Shown here: positions 8,325 to 16,716 of the stretch, piece by piece | Position numbering within the stretch: position 1 is the first letter of the stretch | Layout: every line of letters starts with the position of its first letter | Origin: Mucinivorans sp036654415 | Lineage (GTDB): Bacteria > Bacteroidota > Bacteroidia > Bacteroidales > Rikenellaceae | Direction of reading: 5' to 3' | NCBI GenBank assembly: GCA_036654415.1 | Contig: JAVVSB010000020.1 | Span: forward strand, 1 to 32,664 | DNA length: 32,664 bases | Position numbers and translations under genes: made by a program | Notes under the pieces: generated by a model | The model's database searches: none | Seen by the model: only the letters and a program-made list of their open reading frames with translations | What the model was told of the DNA's origin: nothing

Positions 8325-8332
8325 CAAATTTA
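8325..8332 (-). promoter_or_regulatory. Possible -7 box for the helicase gene
   Basis: The minus strand reads TAAATTTG, 45 nt upstream of the ATG at 8280. No -33 box recognised. Confidence 0.4.
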
Positions 8333-8345
8333 ACAAAAAAATACA

Positions 8346-8969
8346 ATGAAAAAAATTTTAATCCAGGTTCTACTCGTGGCTGTTATTGTAGTTTTGGGCT
8401 TTTGGCTCTGGAACCTTTTTGCAACCCCAATTAAGTTTGAACAAGAGCGTACCACTCGTGAAACCGAAGTTATCCAGCGCCTCAAGGACATCCGTACAGC
8501 TCAACGTCTCTACCGTAGTAAGTATTCACACTTTGCTGGTAATTTTGACGACCTTATCTCCTTTATCAAAAACGACTCACTGACCATAGAGTTGGCCATT
8601 GGCTCAACTGACGACTCGGTGGCTATGGCTCAAGGAAAAGTAAAACGTTACATCTACCAAATGGCTGTCAAAGATACGTTACTCAAAGGAAACAACGACA
8701 TAGACCAAATTCGCTACATCCCATTCTCAGAAGTGGCAACTTCAGTAAAACAAGAGTTTCAGATGGATACATCTTCAGTGAAGACTGAATCATCGGTGAT
8801 GGTGCCTGTATTCGAGGCCTTTGCTCCATACACAATGTTCCTTACGGGTTTGGACCCTCAGGAACTTATTAACTATCGAGACCTACGCATCTATACTCTT
8901 GGCAAAGACGACGGTCTAAAAGTTGGTTCACTTACACAAGCCATCAATGAAGCAGGCAACTGGGAGTAA
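8346..8969 (+). CDS. Single-pass membrane protein of unknown function
   Basis: 207 residues. One N-terminal membrane segment (about residues 5-26, ILIQVLLVAVIVVLGFWLW) is followed by a soluble domain beginning with a charged helix, RETEVIQRLKDIRTAQRLYR, resembling the helix after the anchor in pilin-like proteins. The middle is rich in Asp, Ser and Thr (SSVKTESSV). I know it only as a conserved Bacteroidales gene type located before a DUF3822 gene and rsmD, and no function is established. Its 3' end overlaps the next gene by 23 nt, so the two are probably translationally coupled. Confidence 0.75.
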   Translation: MKKILIQVLLVAVIVVLGFWLWNLFATPIKFEQERTTRETEVIQRLKDIRTAQRLYRSKYSHFAGNFDDLISFIKNDSLTIELAIGSTDDSVAMAQGKVKRYIYQMAVKDTLLKGNNDIDQIRYIPFSEVATSVKQEFQMDTSSVKTESSVMVPVFEAFAPYTMFLTGLDPQELINYRDLRIYTLGKDDGLKVGSLTQAINEAGNWE

Positions 8970-9585
8970 TCGAGGGATAGAAACAAGAGAATTATCCATT
9001 CAGATTGCTCTGGATGGATTTTCTTTTTATGTGATGAGTCAGGACAGAGTACTAGCTCAACGCAGTTTTGAAGGGATAGCTCTACACGATGCGCTAGAGC
9101 AGATGGCCTTCTCGTATGGCCCACTAGAGGTAACGTCTTGCGTGTGGCACACGGCCAATATGGTGGCTGTACCAACCGAGATTTTCGAGAATAGCCTTTG
9201 TGACAGGTATATAGAACTAGCAGGCAAGGCCCCTGGTTGTTGCTGCACCGTCAGCATCGACAACGTGACGGTGGTATGGACAGTGGAGCCCGAGATGATG
9301 GAACAGTGCCAAGTCCTTATGCCTGTGGCTGTGCACCACCACCAAGTAGAGTATCAACTCGGCTCAGAAGGGTTGATACTCGACCTTTTCTATAACATAG
9401 CTTGCATTACATATCAGCAGCAGGGAAAACTACGTGTGGCACAGAGCGTTCAGGTGACAAACAGCGCCGATGTCCTCTACTTTCTTAAAAGCTTTGCTCC
9501 AGAGGCATCTTCACTAACCTTCAGCGGAATAGATATGTTCGAATGCAGAGCTGTGTTACAAAATTTTTACCACTTTAACCAATGA
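8947..9585 (+). CDS. DUF3822 family protein
   Basis: I place the start at ATG 8947 (MKQATGSNRGIETRELSIQI), giving 212 residues; a GTG at 8923 would lie deeper in the upstream gene. The protein shows the two-fold layout of DUF3822, an actin-like/ASKHA-type fold by general description: early ELSIQIALDGFSFYV, a middle LILDLFYNIACITYQQ and a later DVLYFLKSFAPE. Families of this kind are encoded directly before rsmD in many Bacteroidota, and here the stop overlaps the rsmD start as ATGA. A link to rRNA methylation is suggested only by position. The exact start is uncertain by a few codons. Confidence 0.75.
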   Translation: MKQATGSNRGIETRELSIQIALDGFSFYVMSQDRVLAQRSFEGIALHDALEQMAFSYGPLEVTSCVWHTANMVAVPTEIFENSLCDRYIELAGKAPGCCCTVSIDNVTVVWTVEPEMMEQCQVLMPVAVHHHQVEYQLGSEGLILDLFYNIACITYQQQGKLRVAQSVQVTNSADVLYFLKSFAPEASSLTFSGIDMFECRAVLQNFYHFNQ

Positions 9586-10118
9586 GAATAGTAGCTGGCA
9601 CACACAAACACCGAACCATAACCCCACCGACAAACCTTAGGGCCAGACCCACAACTGACTTTGCCAAAGAGAATATCTTCAACGTCATAAGTAACGCCTG
9701 GGATATGGAAGGGATAGCTGTGCTGGACCTTTTTTCTGGTACAGGATCAATTAGTTATGAATTCGCCTCGCGCGGAGCCGCACGAGTGGTAAGCATTGAA
9801 CTCAACCCAACACACCACTCCTTTATACAACAAACAGCCGCTCAACTGAAGTTGGATATGGTACAGGCAGTCTGTACCAACGCCTTTGTCTACCTAAGAA
9901 GTATAAAGAACACCCATTTCGACATCATCTTTGCCGACCCACCATATGCCATGGAGGGAGTGGAGACACTGCCAGAGATAGTGCTCACTAGCGAAATATT
10001 GGTTGATGGAGGGTGGTTTATTTTGGAACACTCGGCCGACAAAGACTTCTCGGCTGTGGCTAAGTTTATTGAGATGCGCCACTGGGGCAGTGTCCACTTT
10101 TCAATATTTGAGAAGTAA
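9582..10118 (+). CDS. rsmD: 16S rRNA (guanine966-N2)-methyltransferase
   Basis: RsmD uses S-adenosylmethionine to methylate N2 of G966 in 16S rRNA during 30S assembly. The 178-residue length is usual. The N-terminus MRIVAGTHKHRTI is typical, the SAM-binding loop is DLFSGTGSISYEF (about residues 49-61), and the catalytic N6/N2-MTase motif is DPPY (about residues 118-121, ADPPYAM). The last gene of the three-gene run beginning at 8346; it overlaps the DUF3822 stop by 4 nt. The conserved RPTTDFAKENIFN stretch early on also fits the family. Confidence 0.95.
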   Translation: MRIVAGTHKHRTITPPTNLRARPTTDFAKENIFNVISNAWDMEGIAVLDLFSGTGSISYEFASRGAARVVSIELNPTHHSFIQQTAAQLKLDMVQAVCTNAFVYLRSIKNTHFDIIFADPPYAMEGVETLPEIVLTSEILVDGGWFILEHSADKDFSAVAKFIEMRHWGSVHFSIFEK

Positions 10119-10124
10119 ATCTAC

Positions 10125-10638
10125 TTATGGGTGCAAAACAGAATAGCACTCGTTATCATAAACTTGACCATTGAAGAACACTTCGCATCCACATAAGGTG
10201 CTCATAACTCATACCGCACTTCTGCAATACCCCTTTGGAACGTACGTTATGCGGGTAACAATAGGCTGAGATTAAATCTAACCCCAAAGTCTCGAAGCCA
10301 TAACTAATTACAGCACGCGCAGCCTCGGTCATATAACCATAACCCCAATAAGGCTCACCCAAGGCGTACCCAACATGCGGGCACGCTCATTCTCACGTTT
10401 AGGGTCAACTATCAGCCCCACCGAGCCTATCACATTGCCACTCAGTGGAAGTGCCACCCCAAAAACTGAGGATTTATTTAGAAATATCTGCGCCATGATT
10501 TGACGCGTCTGCTCAATAGATTCACGAGGCGGCCAACCAGCATTTATCCCCACATTAACCCCAGAGGAGTATTCAAACACATCCTAGGCACACTCTCAAC
10601 AAGAGCACGCAAAAGCAACCAAAGGTGTGCAGAACCAT
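10125..10638 (-). pseudogene. Decayed RimJ/RimL-type GNAT acetyltransferase
   Basis: Reading across three frames on the minus strand reconstructs a roughly 170-residue GNAT enzyme: ATG at 10638 (MVLHT), then LLLRALVES, DVFEYSSGVNVGINAGWPP, IGSVGLIVDPKRENERARML, GEPYWGYGYMTEAA, NVRSKGVLQKCGMSYE and NGQVYDNECYSVLHP with TAA at 10125. Four lesions break it: near 10620 (between MVLHT and LLLR), near 10585 (with an in-frame TAG), near 10368 (one base missing after the codons for ARMLG, where Y would follow) and near 10200 (after SYE). Each is a frame change of one or two bases. Such enzymes acetylate ribosomal-protein or other amino groups. It directly follows the exported-protein gene and faces rsmD. 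Confidence 0.85.
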
Positions 10639-11211
10639 CTATGGCAGTAGAGTGATTGTAAACTGATAATAGCGTTTACCAATCAATACAAAGAGAGTAC
10701 GACTGTTTTCAACTGAAAACTGAGCAGCCATTTCGGGGTAGCGTTGCTTAAAAATAGGGTCAGAAGCCTCGATTTGGCGCACCTTTTTGTCACGATTATC
10801 GGCCCAGAGCTTACGCTCAAATTCAGCATCAACCCACTTGTAATAGGTCTGAAAACTAAGGGTCTGAAAAGAACTAGTAGCAACACCACCCTTAGTGGCT
10901 GGTGTCTGCCAACGAGGCATAAGCAAGACGGTAGAGATAAACATATCGTTGAAAATCTCGTTGATTCCACGCGGAACTGTGACCTTGTCGGTACGGCCGT
11001 TTTTATCGACCTCAAAAGAGCATTGCCAAACCGAACCATCAAGAAGGTCGGTAATCTCGGCCAAACGGAACATCTTCATGGGGATATTGAGATGTTCAAT
11101 CACATACTTACCACCAGAGAGCTCCTTAGAGTAGCAAGCCTCAGTGCTCTGCGCCATAACCATAGAAGTGAAGGCGCAAAACAATACTGATATAAATAAC
11201 CTCTTACGCAT
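10639..11211 (-). CDS. Exported protein of unknown function, coupled to gyrB
   Basis: I start it at ATG 11211 (MRKRLFISVLFCAFTSMVMAQ), which places a clean signal peptide with cleavage after AQ-like residues at position 20-21; total 190 residues. The mature protein has CSFEVDKNGRTDKV, MPRWQTPATKGGV and a Tyr-rich C-terminus (GKRYYQFTITLLP). The pattern, a strand with NGR and then a Pro-rich strand, resembles TonB C-terminal-like domains and the two paralogs at 16071-17295, but this is an inference from pattern. The start lies inside gyrB, overlapping by 8 nt in another frame, so translational coupling to gyrB is likely. No function is known. Confidence 0.75.
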   Translation of the reverse strand: MRKRLFISVLFCAFTSMVMAQSTEACYSKELSGGKYVIEHLNIPMKMFRLAEITDLLDGSVWQCSFEVDKNGRTDKVTVPRGINEIFNDMFISTVLLMPRWQTPATKGGVATSSFQTLSFQTYYKWVDAEFERKLWADNRDKKVRQIEASDPIFKQRYPEMAAQFSVENSRTLFVLIGKRYYQFTITLLP

Positions 11212-13147
11212 CGATACGTGCATATTTAGCATGACGTTCTATGAATTCGCGACGAGGCGGAACCTCATCACCCATAAGCATTGAAAAAATACGGTCAGCC
11301 TCGGCCGCACTATCGATTGTCACCTGGCGCAAGATACGGCTCTCAGGACTCATAGTGGTCTCCCACAACTGCTCAGAGTTCATCTCACCAAGACCTTTAT
11401 AACGTTGGATATGGACACCCTTAGTGCCATAGTCGGCCACGGCAGCCAATCGTTCCTCCTCGTTCCAGCAATAGACCTCCTGCTTGCCTTTTTTGATTAG
11501 GTAAAGCGGAGGAGTGGCAATATAGAGGTGACCATTCATAATCAAATCATTCATATAGCGGAAGAAGAAGGTCATAATCAAAGTTGCAATGTGGCTCCCG
11601 TCCACATCGGCATCAGTCATAATTACGACCTTACCATAACGCAACTTACTAAGATTTAGAGCTTTGCTATCATCTTCGGTGCCGATGGTTACGCCAAGGG
11701 CCGTAAAAATATTCTTGATTTCTTCATTCTCAAAAATACGATACTGCATGGCCTTCTCCACATTTAAAATCTTACCTCGCAAAGGTAAGATGGCTTGAAA
11801 AGCACGGTCACGGCCCTGTTTAGCCGTACCCCCTGCTGAGTCCCCTTCCACCAAGAAGAGTTCGGTTTTGTCGCGCTCACGCGAAGAACAGTCACTCAAC
11901 TTACCTGGCAGACCAGAGCCAGAAAGCACACTCTTACGCTGAACCAACTCACGAGCTTTACGAGCCGCATGACGAGCCGTGGCAGCTAGAATCACCTTTT
12001 GAACTATGATACGTGCATCGCGTGGATTTTCCTCAAGGTAGTGGGTCAAAGCCTGCGAGACGGCCTGGTCAACGGCCCCAATAACTTCGTTGTTACCCAA
12101 TTTTGTCTTGGTCTGCCCCTCGAACTGAGGCTCTTGAACCTTGACCGAAATAATAGCTGTGAGCCCCTCGCGGAAGTCATCACCCGTAATCTCGAATTTC
12201 AGTTTACTCAACAAGCCACTATCATCAGCATATTTTTTTAGGGTACGGGTCAAACCACGACGGAAGCCCGTTAAGTGGGTACCACCCTCGATAGTGTTGA
12301 TGTTGTTGACATAGGAGTGTATATTCTCGGTATAGGTAGTATTATACTGCATGGCAACCTCAACTGGCACACCATCACGCTCGCCCTCGATGGAGATGCA
12401 CCCCTCGATAAGCGACTCTCGAGTGCCATCCAAAAATTTTACAAATTCTGGCAGCCCAACCGTGGAGTAGAAACAGTCGGTACGTGGCTGACCACTCTCT
12501 TCGTCTTTGTCGCGATAGTCGGTAAGATTGAGGCGAATGCCTTTGTTTAGGTAGGCCAATTCACGCAGACGAGAACTAAGAATATCGTAGTTAAAAGTAC
12601 TGGTGAGTTTAAAAATATCGTTATCGGGTTTAAAGGTTATAGTCGTACCAGTCTGCTGAGTCTCGCCAATAACCTGAATCTGACTTACGGCAGCCCCGCG
12701 ACAAAAACTCTGGGTGAATATCTTACCATTACGCTTGACCGTGGCCACTAAAGAGGAGCTAAGGGCGTTGACGCACGAAACACCAACCCCGTGCAGACCA
12801 CCCGAGACTTTGTAAGAATCCTTGTCGAACTTACCCCCCGCATGTAGCACCGTAAGCACCACCTCAAGGGCCGATTTTTTCTCTTTTTCGTGGTAGTCTG
12901 TAGGAATGCCACGCCCATCATCGACCACCGTTACCGAGTTATCCTCATTGATAAAGACATCAATGTCACTACAATGGCCCGCTAAGGCCTCGTCAATAGA
13001 GTTGTCCACAACCTCGTAGACCAAGTGATGGAGACCTTTCTCGCCTATATCACCAATATACATGGCAGGGCGTTTACGCACCGCCTCTAAGCCCTCGAGT
13101 ACCTGAATACTACTGGCTGAATATTCGTCTTGCTTTTCTTCGCTCAT
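11204..13147 (-). CDS. gyrB: DNA gyrase subunit B
   Basis: GyrB is the ATPase subunit of DNA gyrase, which introduces negative supercoils together with GyrA. 647 residues, the short form without the extra E. coli insertion. Motifs: RKRPAMYIG, the GHKL ATP-binding EVVDNSIDEALAG (about residues 45-57), DDGRGIP (about 76-82), GGLHGVGVSCVNALS, the TOPRIM VEGDSAGG (about 429-436), DADVDGSHI (about 510) and IQRYKGLGEMN near the C-terminus, ending KYARIDA. GyrB is preferred over ParE on the strength of these motifs and length. A -7 box lies at 13180-13187. The following exported-protein gene overlaps the gyrB stop by 8 nt. Confidence 0.96.
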   Translation of the reverse strand: MSEEKQDEYSASSIQVLEGLEAVRKRPAMYIGDIGEKGLHHLVYEVVDNSIDEALAGHCSDIDVFINEDNSVTVVDDGRGIPTDYHEKEKKSALEVVLTVLHAGGKFDKDSYKVSGGLHGVGVSCVNALSSSLVATVKRNGKIFTQSFCRGAAVSQIQVIGETQQTGTTITFKPDNDIFKLTSTFNYDILSSRLRELAYLNKGIRLNLTDYRDKDEESGQPRTDCFYSTVGLPEFVKFLDGTRESLIEGCISIEGERDGVPVEVAMQYNTTYTENIHSYVNNINTIEGGTHLTGFRRGLTRTLKKYADDSGLLSKLKFEITGDDFREGLTAIISVKVQEPQFEGQTKTKLGNNEVIGAVDQAVSQALTHYLEENPRDARIIVQKVILAATARHAARKARELVQRKSVLSGSGLPGKLSDCSSRERDKTELFLVEGDSAGGTAKQGRDRAFQAILPLRGKILNVEKAMQYRIFENEEIKNIFTALGVTIGTEDDSKALNLSKLRYGKVVIMTDADVDGSHIATLIMTFFFRYMNDLIMNGHLYIATPPLYLIKKGKQEVYCWNEEERLAAVADYGTKGVHIQRYKGLGEMNSEQLWETTMSPESRILRQVTIDSAAEADRIFSMLMGDEVPPRREFIERHAKYARIDA

Positions 13148-13179
13148 TTTAGTCTATTTTCGTCTATTTAAATATCAAG

Positions 13180-13187
13180 CAAAGGTA
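13180..13187 (-). promoter_or_regulatory. Bacteroidetes promoter for gyrB
   Basis: Minus strand TACCTTTG, 32 nt upstream of the gyrB ATG; a TTGT at 13207-13210 lies 19 nt further up as a possible weak -33 box. Confidence 0.6.
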
Positions 13188-13275
13188 ACATTTTTTTTGA
13201 TACTTCACAACTTTATTAGCTTTATAATATTTAGTTTCAGCTATTCGTTTGGCATTCAAATAAACTGCTTTGACC

Positions 13276-13307
13276 TTTGCAAAACAGAGAAATTATATGT
13301 AACTTTG
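13276..13307 (+). promoter_or_regulatory. Bacteroidetes promoter for malQ
   Basis: TTTG (13276-13279), 20 nt spacer, TAACTTTG (13300-13307), an almost ideal match to the Bacteroidetes promoter; the ATG follows at 13334. Confidence 0.8.
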
Positions 13308-13333
13308 ACAGTAAAGATAAAACAATATAAGAT

Positions 13334-16006
13334 ATGTTACTTCATTTCAGTATTGATTACCACACCCAGTGGAGTCAAAAATTAACCATGTGTGTGAGTA
13401 GCTTTGCCCTAGCTGAGCCGCACGATGTGGAGGGTGAGTGCACAGATGGACATACATGGCATTTTCAGTTCAACATAGAGGGCTCGCCCACCGATATGCA
13501 CTACATCTACCAACTACGCACCCTGGACAATGTGGTGCTTGCTTACAGTTGGTGTGAGCCCAACCTACTACTCATAAAACAGGGGTGCTCAAGCTGCTCA
13601 ATCTATGATTCGTGGCACGAACATAACCCAAACAAGGTATTTATGAGCTCGCCATTCAAAAACGTCTTTTTTGCACGCTCTCCAGAACAAGAGCCAAAAG
13701 TTACACCGCGACAGGGGTTGACAATCATAGTCTCGGCACCAACAGTACTTCCCAACCAAGAGTTGGTGCTAGTGGGTAGCAGCGAGGTTTTGGGCAAGTG
13801 GGATGTAAAGCGAGGGCTGAAGCTCTCGGGAAGATACTTCCCCTACTGGGTGCTTCAAACCGAGGGACAGAACCTATGTATGGGCGACAACTTTAAATTC
13901 GTGGTCACCAAAAACGGCCACCCCATGCAGTGGGAGCAGGGCGAAAATCGCATATGGCACCACCCATGTCCCCAAAAAGACGAGGGTGTTGTGGTGGGAG
14001 GGCTACAACTAAACGTACCCGCCTGTTCGTGGAGAGGGGCAGGGGTGGCAATACCCGTCTTTTCGCTACGAAGCGAGAATAGTTGCGGCATAGGTGAATT
14101 TGCAGACCTGATGCCCATGGCCGACTGGGTACACCGCACTGGGCAACGAGTGGTGCAGATTCTGCCCGTGAACGACACCACCAAAAACTTTACTTGGCAC
14201 GACTCCTACCCATACAGTACAATATCAACCTTTGCCCTACACCCGCTCTACCTAAATTTAAAAAAGATGGGGAGCCTAAAAAACGAGAAGTTAGCCCTGG
14301 AAATCGAGAGTGAAGGAAGGCGGCTCAACTCGCTGGAGACCGTGGACTACGAAGGGGTGTCGAAGTTAAAATGGAGCTTTTTTCGAGAGATTTACGCCCA
14401 AGATGGGGTGCGAACCCTACGCAGCAGGGATTTTATGCGTTTTTATGAAGCATCAGCCGAGTGGCTATGCCCCTACGCTGTGTTCTGTTACTTGAGAGAT
14501 AGAAACGGCACAGCGGACTTTAACCATTGGAAAAACTTCTCGAAATATAAAGCCAAGACAGTATCAGAGTTATGTAACCCTAAAGCAAAAGAGTGGAAAG
14601 AGGTGGCCCTACATCTATTCCTTCAATACCATCTGGACAAACAGCTACGTGAGGCCTCGACCTATGCGCGCGCGCTGGGGGTGGTGCTCAAAGGAGACAT
14701 CCCAATTGGGGTGAGCCGCGACGGGGTGGATGCATGGAGCCATCCACAGCTCTTCAATATGGGCTCGCAGGCTGGAGCTCCACCCGATGACTTTGCCACC
14801 GAGGGGCAAAATTGGGGATTCCCGACCTACAACTGGCAAGCCATGGCCAAGGATGGCTACTCGTGGTGGCGTAGCCGTTTTGTCAAGATGGCCGACTATT
14901 TTGACATCTACCGCGTTGACCACATCTTGGGTTTCTTCCGCATCTGGGAAATACCTCTGGAGCAGACTTCTGGGGTATTGGGCCACTTTAGCCCTGCCAA
15001 GCCACTCAGTGCAGAGGAACTATCAGAGCGAGGACTGCCAATGAATGAAGAGCGTTATCTGCACCCTTTTATCCATCAAGATTTTTTGGCCAAATTCTTT
15101 GGGGACTTTACCCAACAAGCCATCGACCACTTTTTGGAACCCAATGGGTATGGTATGTATAAGGTAAAAGATAGACTCAATACGCAAGCCAAGGTACAGA
15201 GATATTTCCATGGCAAGAGTGATGAATATTCGGTGACCATGTGCCGCGGATTGATGGGGCTACTATGTGAAGTGCTCTTTGTAGTGGACCCAAAAGAGAC
15301 AGGAGCCTTCCACCCACGCATTGCTGCACAACAGACCAAAAGTTACGAACGATTGGAAGAGTGGGAAAAGCAGCGATTCGACGAGATTTACAACGACTTT
15401 TTCTATCACCGCCATAACGACTTTTGGGCAGCGCAGGCCATAGAGAAGCTACCCGCACTAATCAACAGCACCTCGATGCTATGCTGTGCCGAGGATTTGG
15501 GCATGGTGCCAAATTGTGTACCACAAGTCATGAGCGACTTGCAAATTCTCACCCTTGAGATTCAACGTATGCCAAAGCGCTCATCTGAGCTCTTTTCGCG
15601 TACCGAGAATTTCCCATATATGAGTGTCTGTACCACCTCAAGCCACGACATTCCTCCGCTACGGGAGTGGTGGGAACAGAACACCACAACCACCCAGCAG
15701 TACTACAACCAGATTCTAGGGTGGTATAACCAAGCGCCAGCACGCGCCACGGCTGAGATTTGCGAGGCTATAGTTGGTAACCACCTATGTAGCCCATCAA
15801 TCCTCTGTATTCTGCCCTTGCAGGACTATATGGCCATAGATGAAACCTTGCGTCCTGCCGACCCAACCACCGAACGTATAAACAACCCCGCTAATGCCAA
15901 CCACTATTGGCGTTACCGTATGCCGCTGACCATAGAGCAACTCTTGGCCGCAGAGAATTTCAACACCCATGTGAGTGATATGGTAAGGGGGGCGGAAAGA
16001 GAGTAA
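13334..16006 (+). CDS. malQ: 4-alpha-glucanotransferase (amylomaltase) with N-terminal CBM20 modules
   Basis: GH77 enzyme that moves alpha-1,4-glucan segments between maltodextrins, used in starch, glycogen or maltose metabolism. 890 residues, much longer than E. coli MalQ because of about 250 N-terminal residues with two starch-binding-like beta domains; the second is clear (VLVGSSEVLGKWDVKRGLKL, then FPYW and FKFV). The GH77 domain shows IPVFSLRSENSCGIGEF, VGVSRDGVDAW-like IGVSRDGVDAWSHP, the nucleophile region YRVDHILGFFR (Asp near 531), the acid CAEDLGMVP (Glu near 718) and SSHDIPPL (Asp near 769). This fused form is typical of Bacteroidales. It has its own good promoter and ends at a long hairpin. 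Confidence 0.95.
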   Translation: MLLHFSIDYHTQWSQKLTMCVSSFALAEPHDVEGECTDGHTWHFQFNIEGSPTDMHYIYQLRTLDNVVLAYSWCEPNLLLIKQGCSSCSIYDSWHEHNPNKVFMSSPFKNVFFARSPEQEPKVTPRQGLTIIVSAPTVLPNQELVLVGSSEVLGKWDVKRGLKLSGRYFPYWVLQTEGQNLCMGDNFKFVVTKNGHPMQWEQGENRIWHHPCPQKDEGVVVGGLQLNVPACSWRGAGVAIPVFSLRSENSCGIGEFADLMPMADWVHRTGQRVVQILPVNDTTKNFTWHDSYPYSTISTFALHPLYLNLKKMGSLKNEKLALEIESEGRRLNSLETVDYEGVSKLKWSFFREIYAQDGVRTLRSRDFMRFYEASAEWLCPYAVFCYLRDRNGTADFNHWKNFSKYKAKTVSELCNPKAKEWKEVALHLFLQYHLDKQLREASTYARALGVVLKGDIPIGVSRDGVDAWSHPQLFNMGSQAGAPPDDFATEGQNWGFPTYNWQAMAKDGYSWWRSRFVKMADYFDIYRVDHILGFFRIWEIPLEQTSGVLGHFSPAKPLSAEELSERGLPMNEERYLHPFIHQDFLAKFFGDFTQQAIDHFLEPNGYGMYKVKDRLNTQAKVQRYFHGKSDEYSVTMCRGLMGLLCEVLFVVDPKETGAFHPRIAAQQTKSYERLEEWEKQRFDEIYNDFFYHRHNDFWAAQAIEKLPALINSTSMLCCAEDLGMVPNCVPQVMSDLQILTLEIQRMPKRSSELFSRTENFPYMSVCTTSSHDIPPLREWWEQNTTTTQQYYNQILGWYNQAPARATAEICEAIVGNHLCSPSILCILPLQDYMAIDETLRPADPTTERINNPANANHYWRYRMPLTIEQLLAAENFNTHVSDMVRGAERE

Positions 16007-16021
16007 CTTAGAAGTCACCTT

Positions 16022-16060
16022 AATCAATAATGGGTAGCGTACGGCTACCCATTATTGATT
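16022..16060. terminator. Long perfect hairpin between convergent genes
   Basis: Arms AATCAATAATGGGTAGC (16022-16038) and GCTACCCATTATTGATT (16044-16060): 17 bp without mismatch and a loop of 5 nt. It lies 15 nt after the malQ stop and 10 nt before the end of the convergent exported-protein gene. No uridine tract follows on either strand, so it is probably a bidirectional 3'-end hairpin, although its role is inferred. Confidence 0.7.
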
Positions 16061-16070
16061 GTAAAAAAGA

Positions 16071-16703
16071 TTACAGTGCTCGAAAATAGACATGGCGCAC
16101 ATAGGAGTCATAATAACGACCCGAGGATTGGTATTGAGGAATGGCCGTCAAAGCCTTAGCAGGAAGAGGTTTAGAGGACCCACTGAACGTCACAAGACCT
16201 CTGCGGGTTTGATAAGTCACGGGATAGGGTTTCTCTAAATGGGTATTGGGGAGTCCGCCTGGTAGGTCACTAGTATAACGTCCTGCTCGTCGCTCGCGTA
16301 GCCACCAATCAGTATAATAGCTATCGGCACAATATTCCATCACAAAGCCTAGCTTCATTTGGGTGGAACGATTACCTTGCAGCATATATTTTGGGATACG
16401 AACCCCTGTAATGGCCGCAAAGAAATACCTATCCATAGCCGAGGGATGAGCTGGAGACCACTGCTCAAATTTGCGACCTATCACAGCCCTCCCATTGGGA
16501 CCAATGATGAGTTCAAAGACCAAGGTATCAACACTATTGACTGGGGCATCGATTTGGTAAGTCCAACCAGTTAGGTGAGACAATATTTGCATCTGAGCCT
16601 CTTTGGCAATGATTTGCTGCTGTTCTTGACCAGCCGCTAAATCTTGCGCTAGGGATACTCCACTCACTGCGAGTAAAATAATCCAAGAAAGAATTTTTTT
16701 CAT
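16071..16703 (-). CDS. Exported protein of unknown function, paralog 2 of a tandem pair
   Basis: 210 residues with a signal peptide, MKKILSWIILLAVSGVSLAQ. The mature chain has DTLVFELIIGPNGRAVIG, DRYFFAA, VRIPKYML, and a Tyr/Arg-rich tail with many aromatic residues, ending SYVRHVYFRAL. The neighbour at 16717-17295 shares the same sequence of blocks (DTIGFRLIIKPNGRPKLG, VRIPKEML, VYFRVL), so the pair arose by tandem duplication. The NGR strand followed by a basic-proline strand recalls TonB C-terminal-like folds, as in the exported gene after gyrB. No function is known to me. Start at ATG 16703; 13 nt separate it from the upstream gene, so one operon. Confidence 0.75.
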   Translation of the reverse strand: MKKILSWIILLAVSGVSLAQDLAAGQEQQQIIAKEAQMQILSHLTGWTYQIDAPVNSVDTLVFELIIGPNGRAVIGRKFEQWSPAHPSAMDRYFFAAITGVRIPKYMLQGNRSTQMKLGFVMEYCADSYYTDWWLRERRAGRYTSDLPGGLPNTHLEKPYPVTYQTRRGLVTFSGSSKPLPAKALTAIPQYQSSGRYYDSYVRHVYFRAL

Positions 16704-16716
16704 GATGTATTAAAGT

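Noticed and set aside
10156..10580. Two separate small acetyltransferase fragments
   Set aside because: They are two frames of one decayed GNAT gene; read together with flanks they rebuild one enzyme.
13148..13333. Possible extra gene between gyrB and malQ
   Set aside because: Only a short 62-codon AT-rich frame exists here; two promoters account for the space.
16008..16020. TTAGAAGTCACCT shared with the minus strand at 2592-2604
   Set aside because: A 13-nt coincidence is expected many times in 32 kb, with no further similarity or structure around it.
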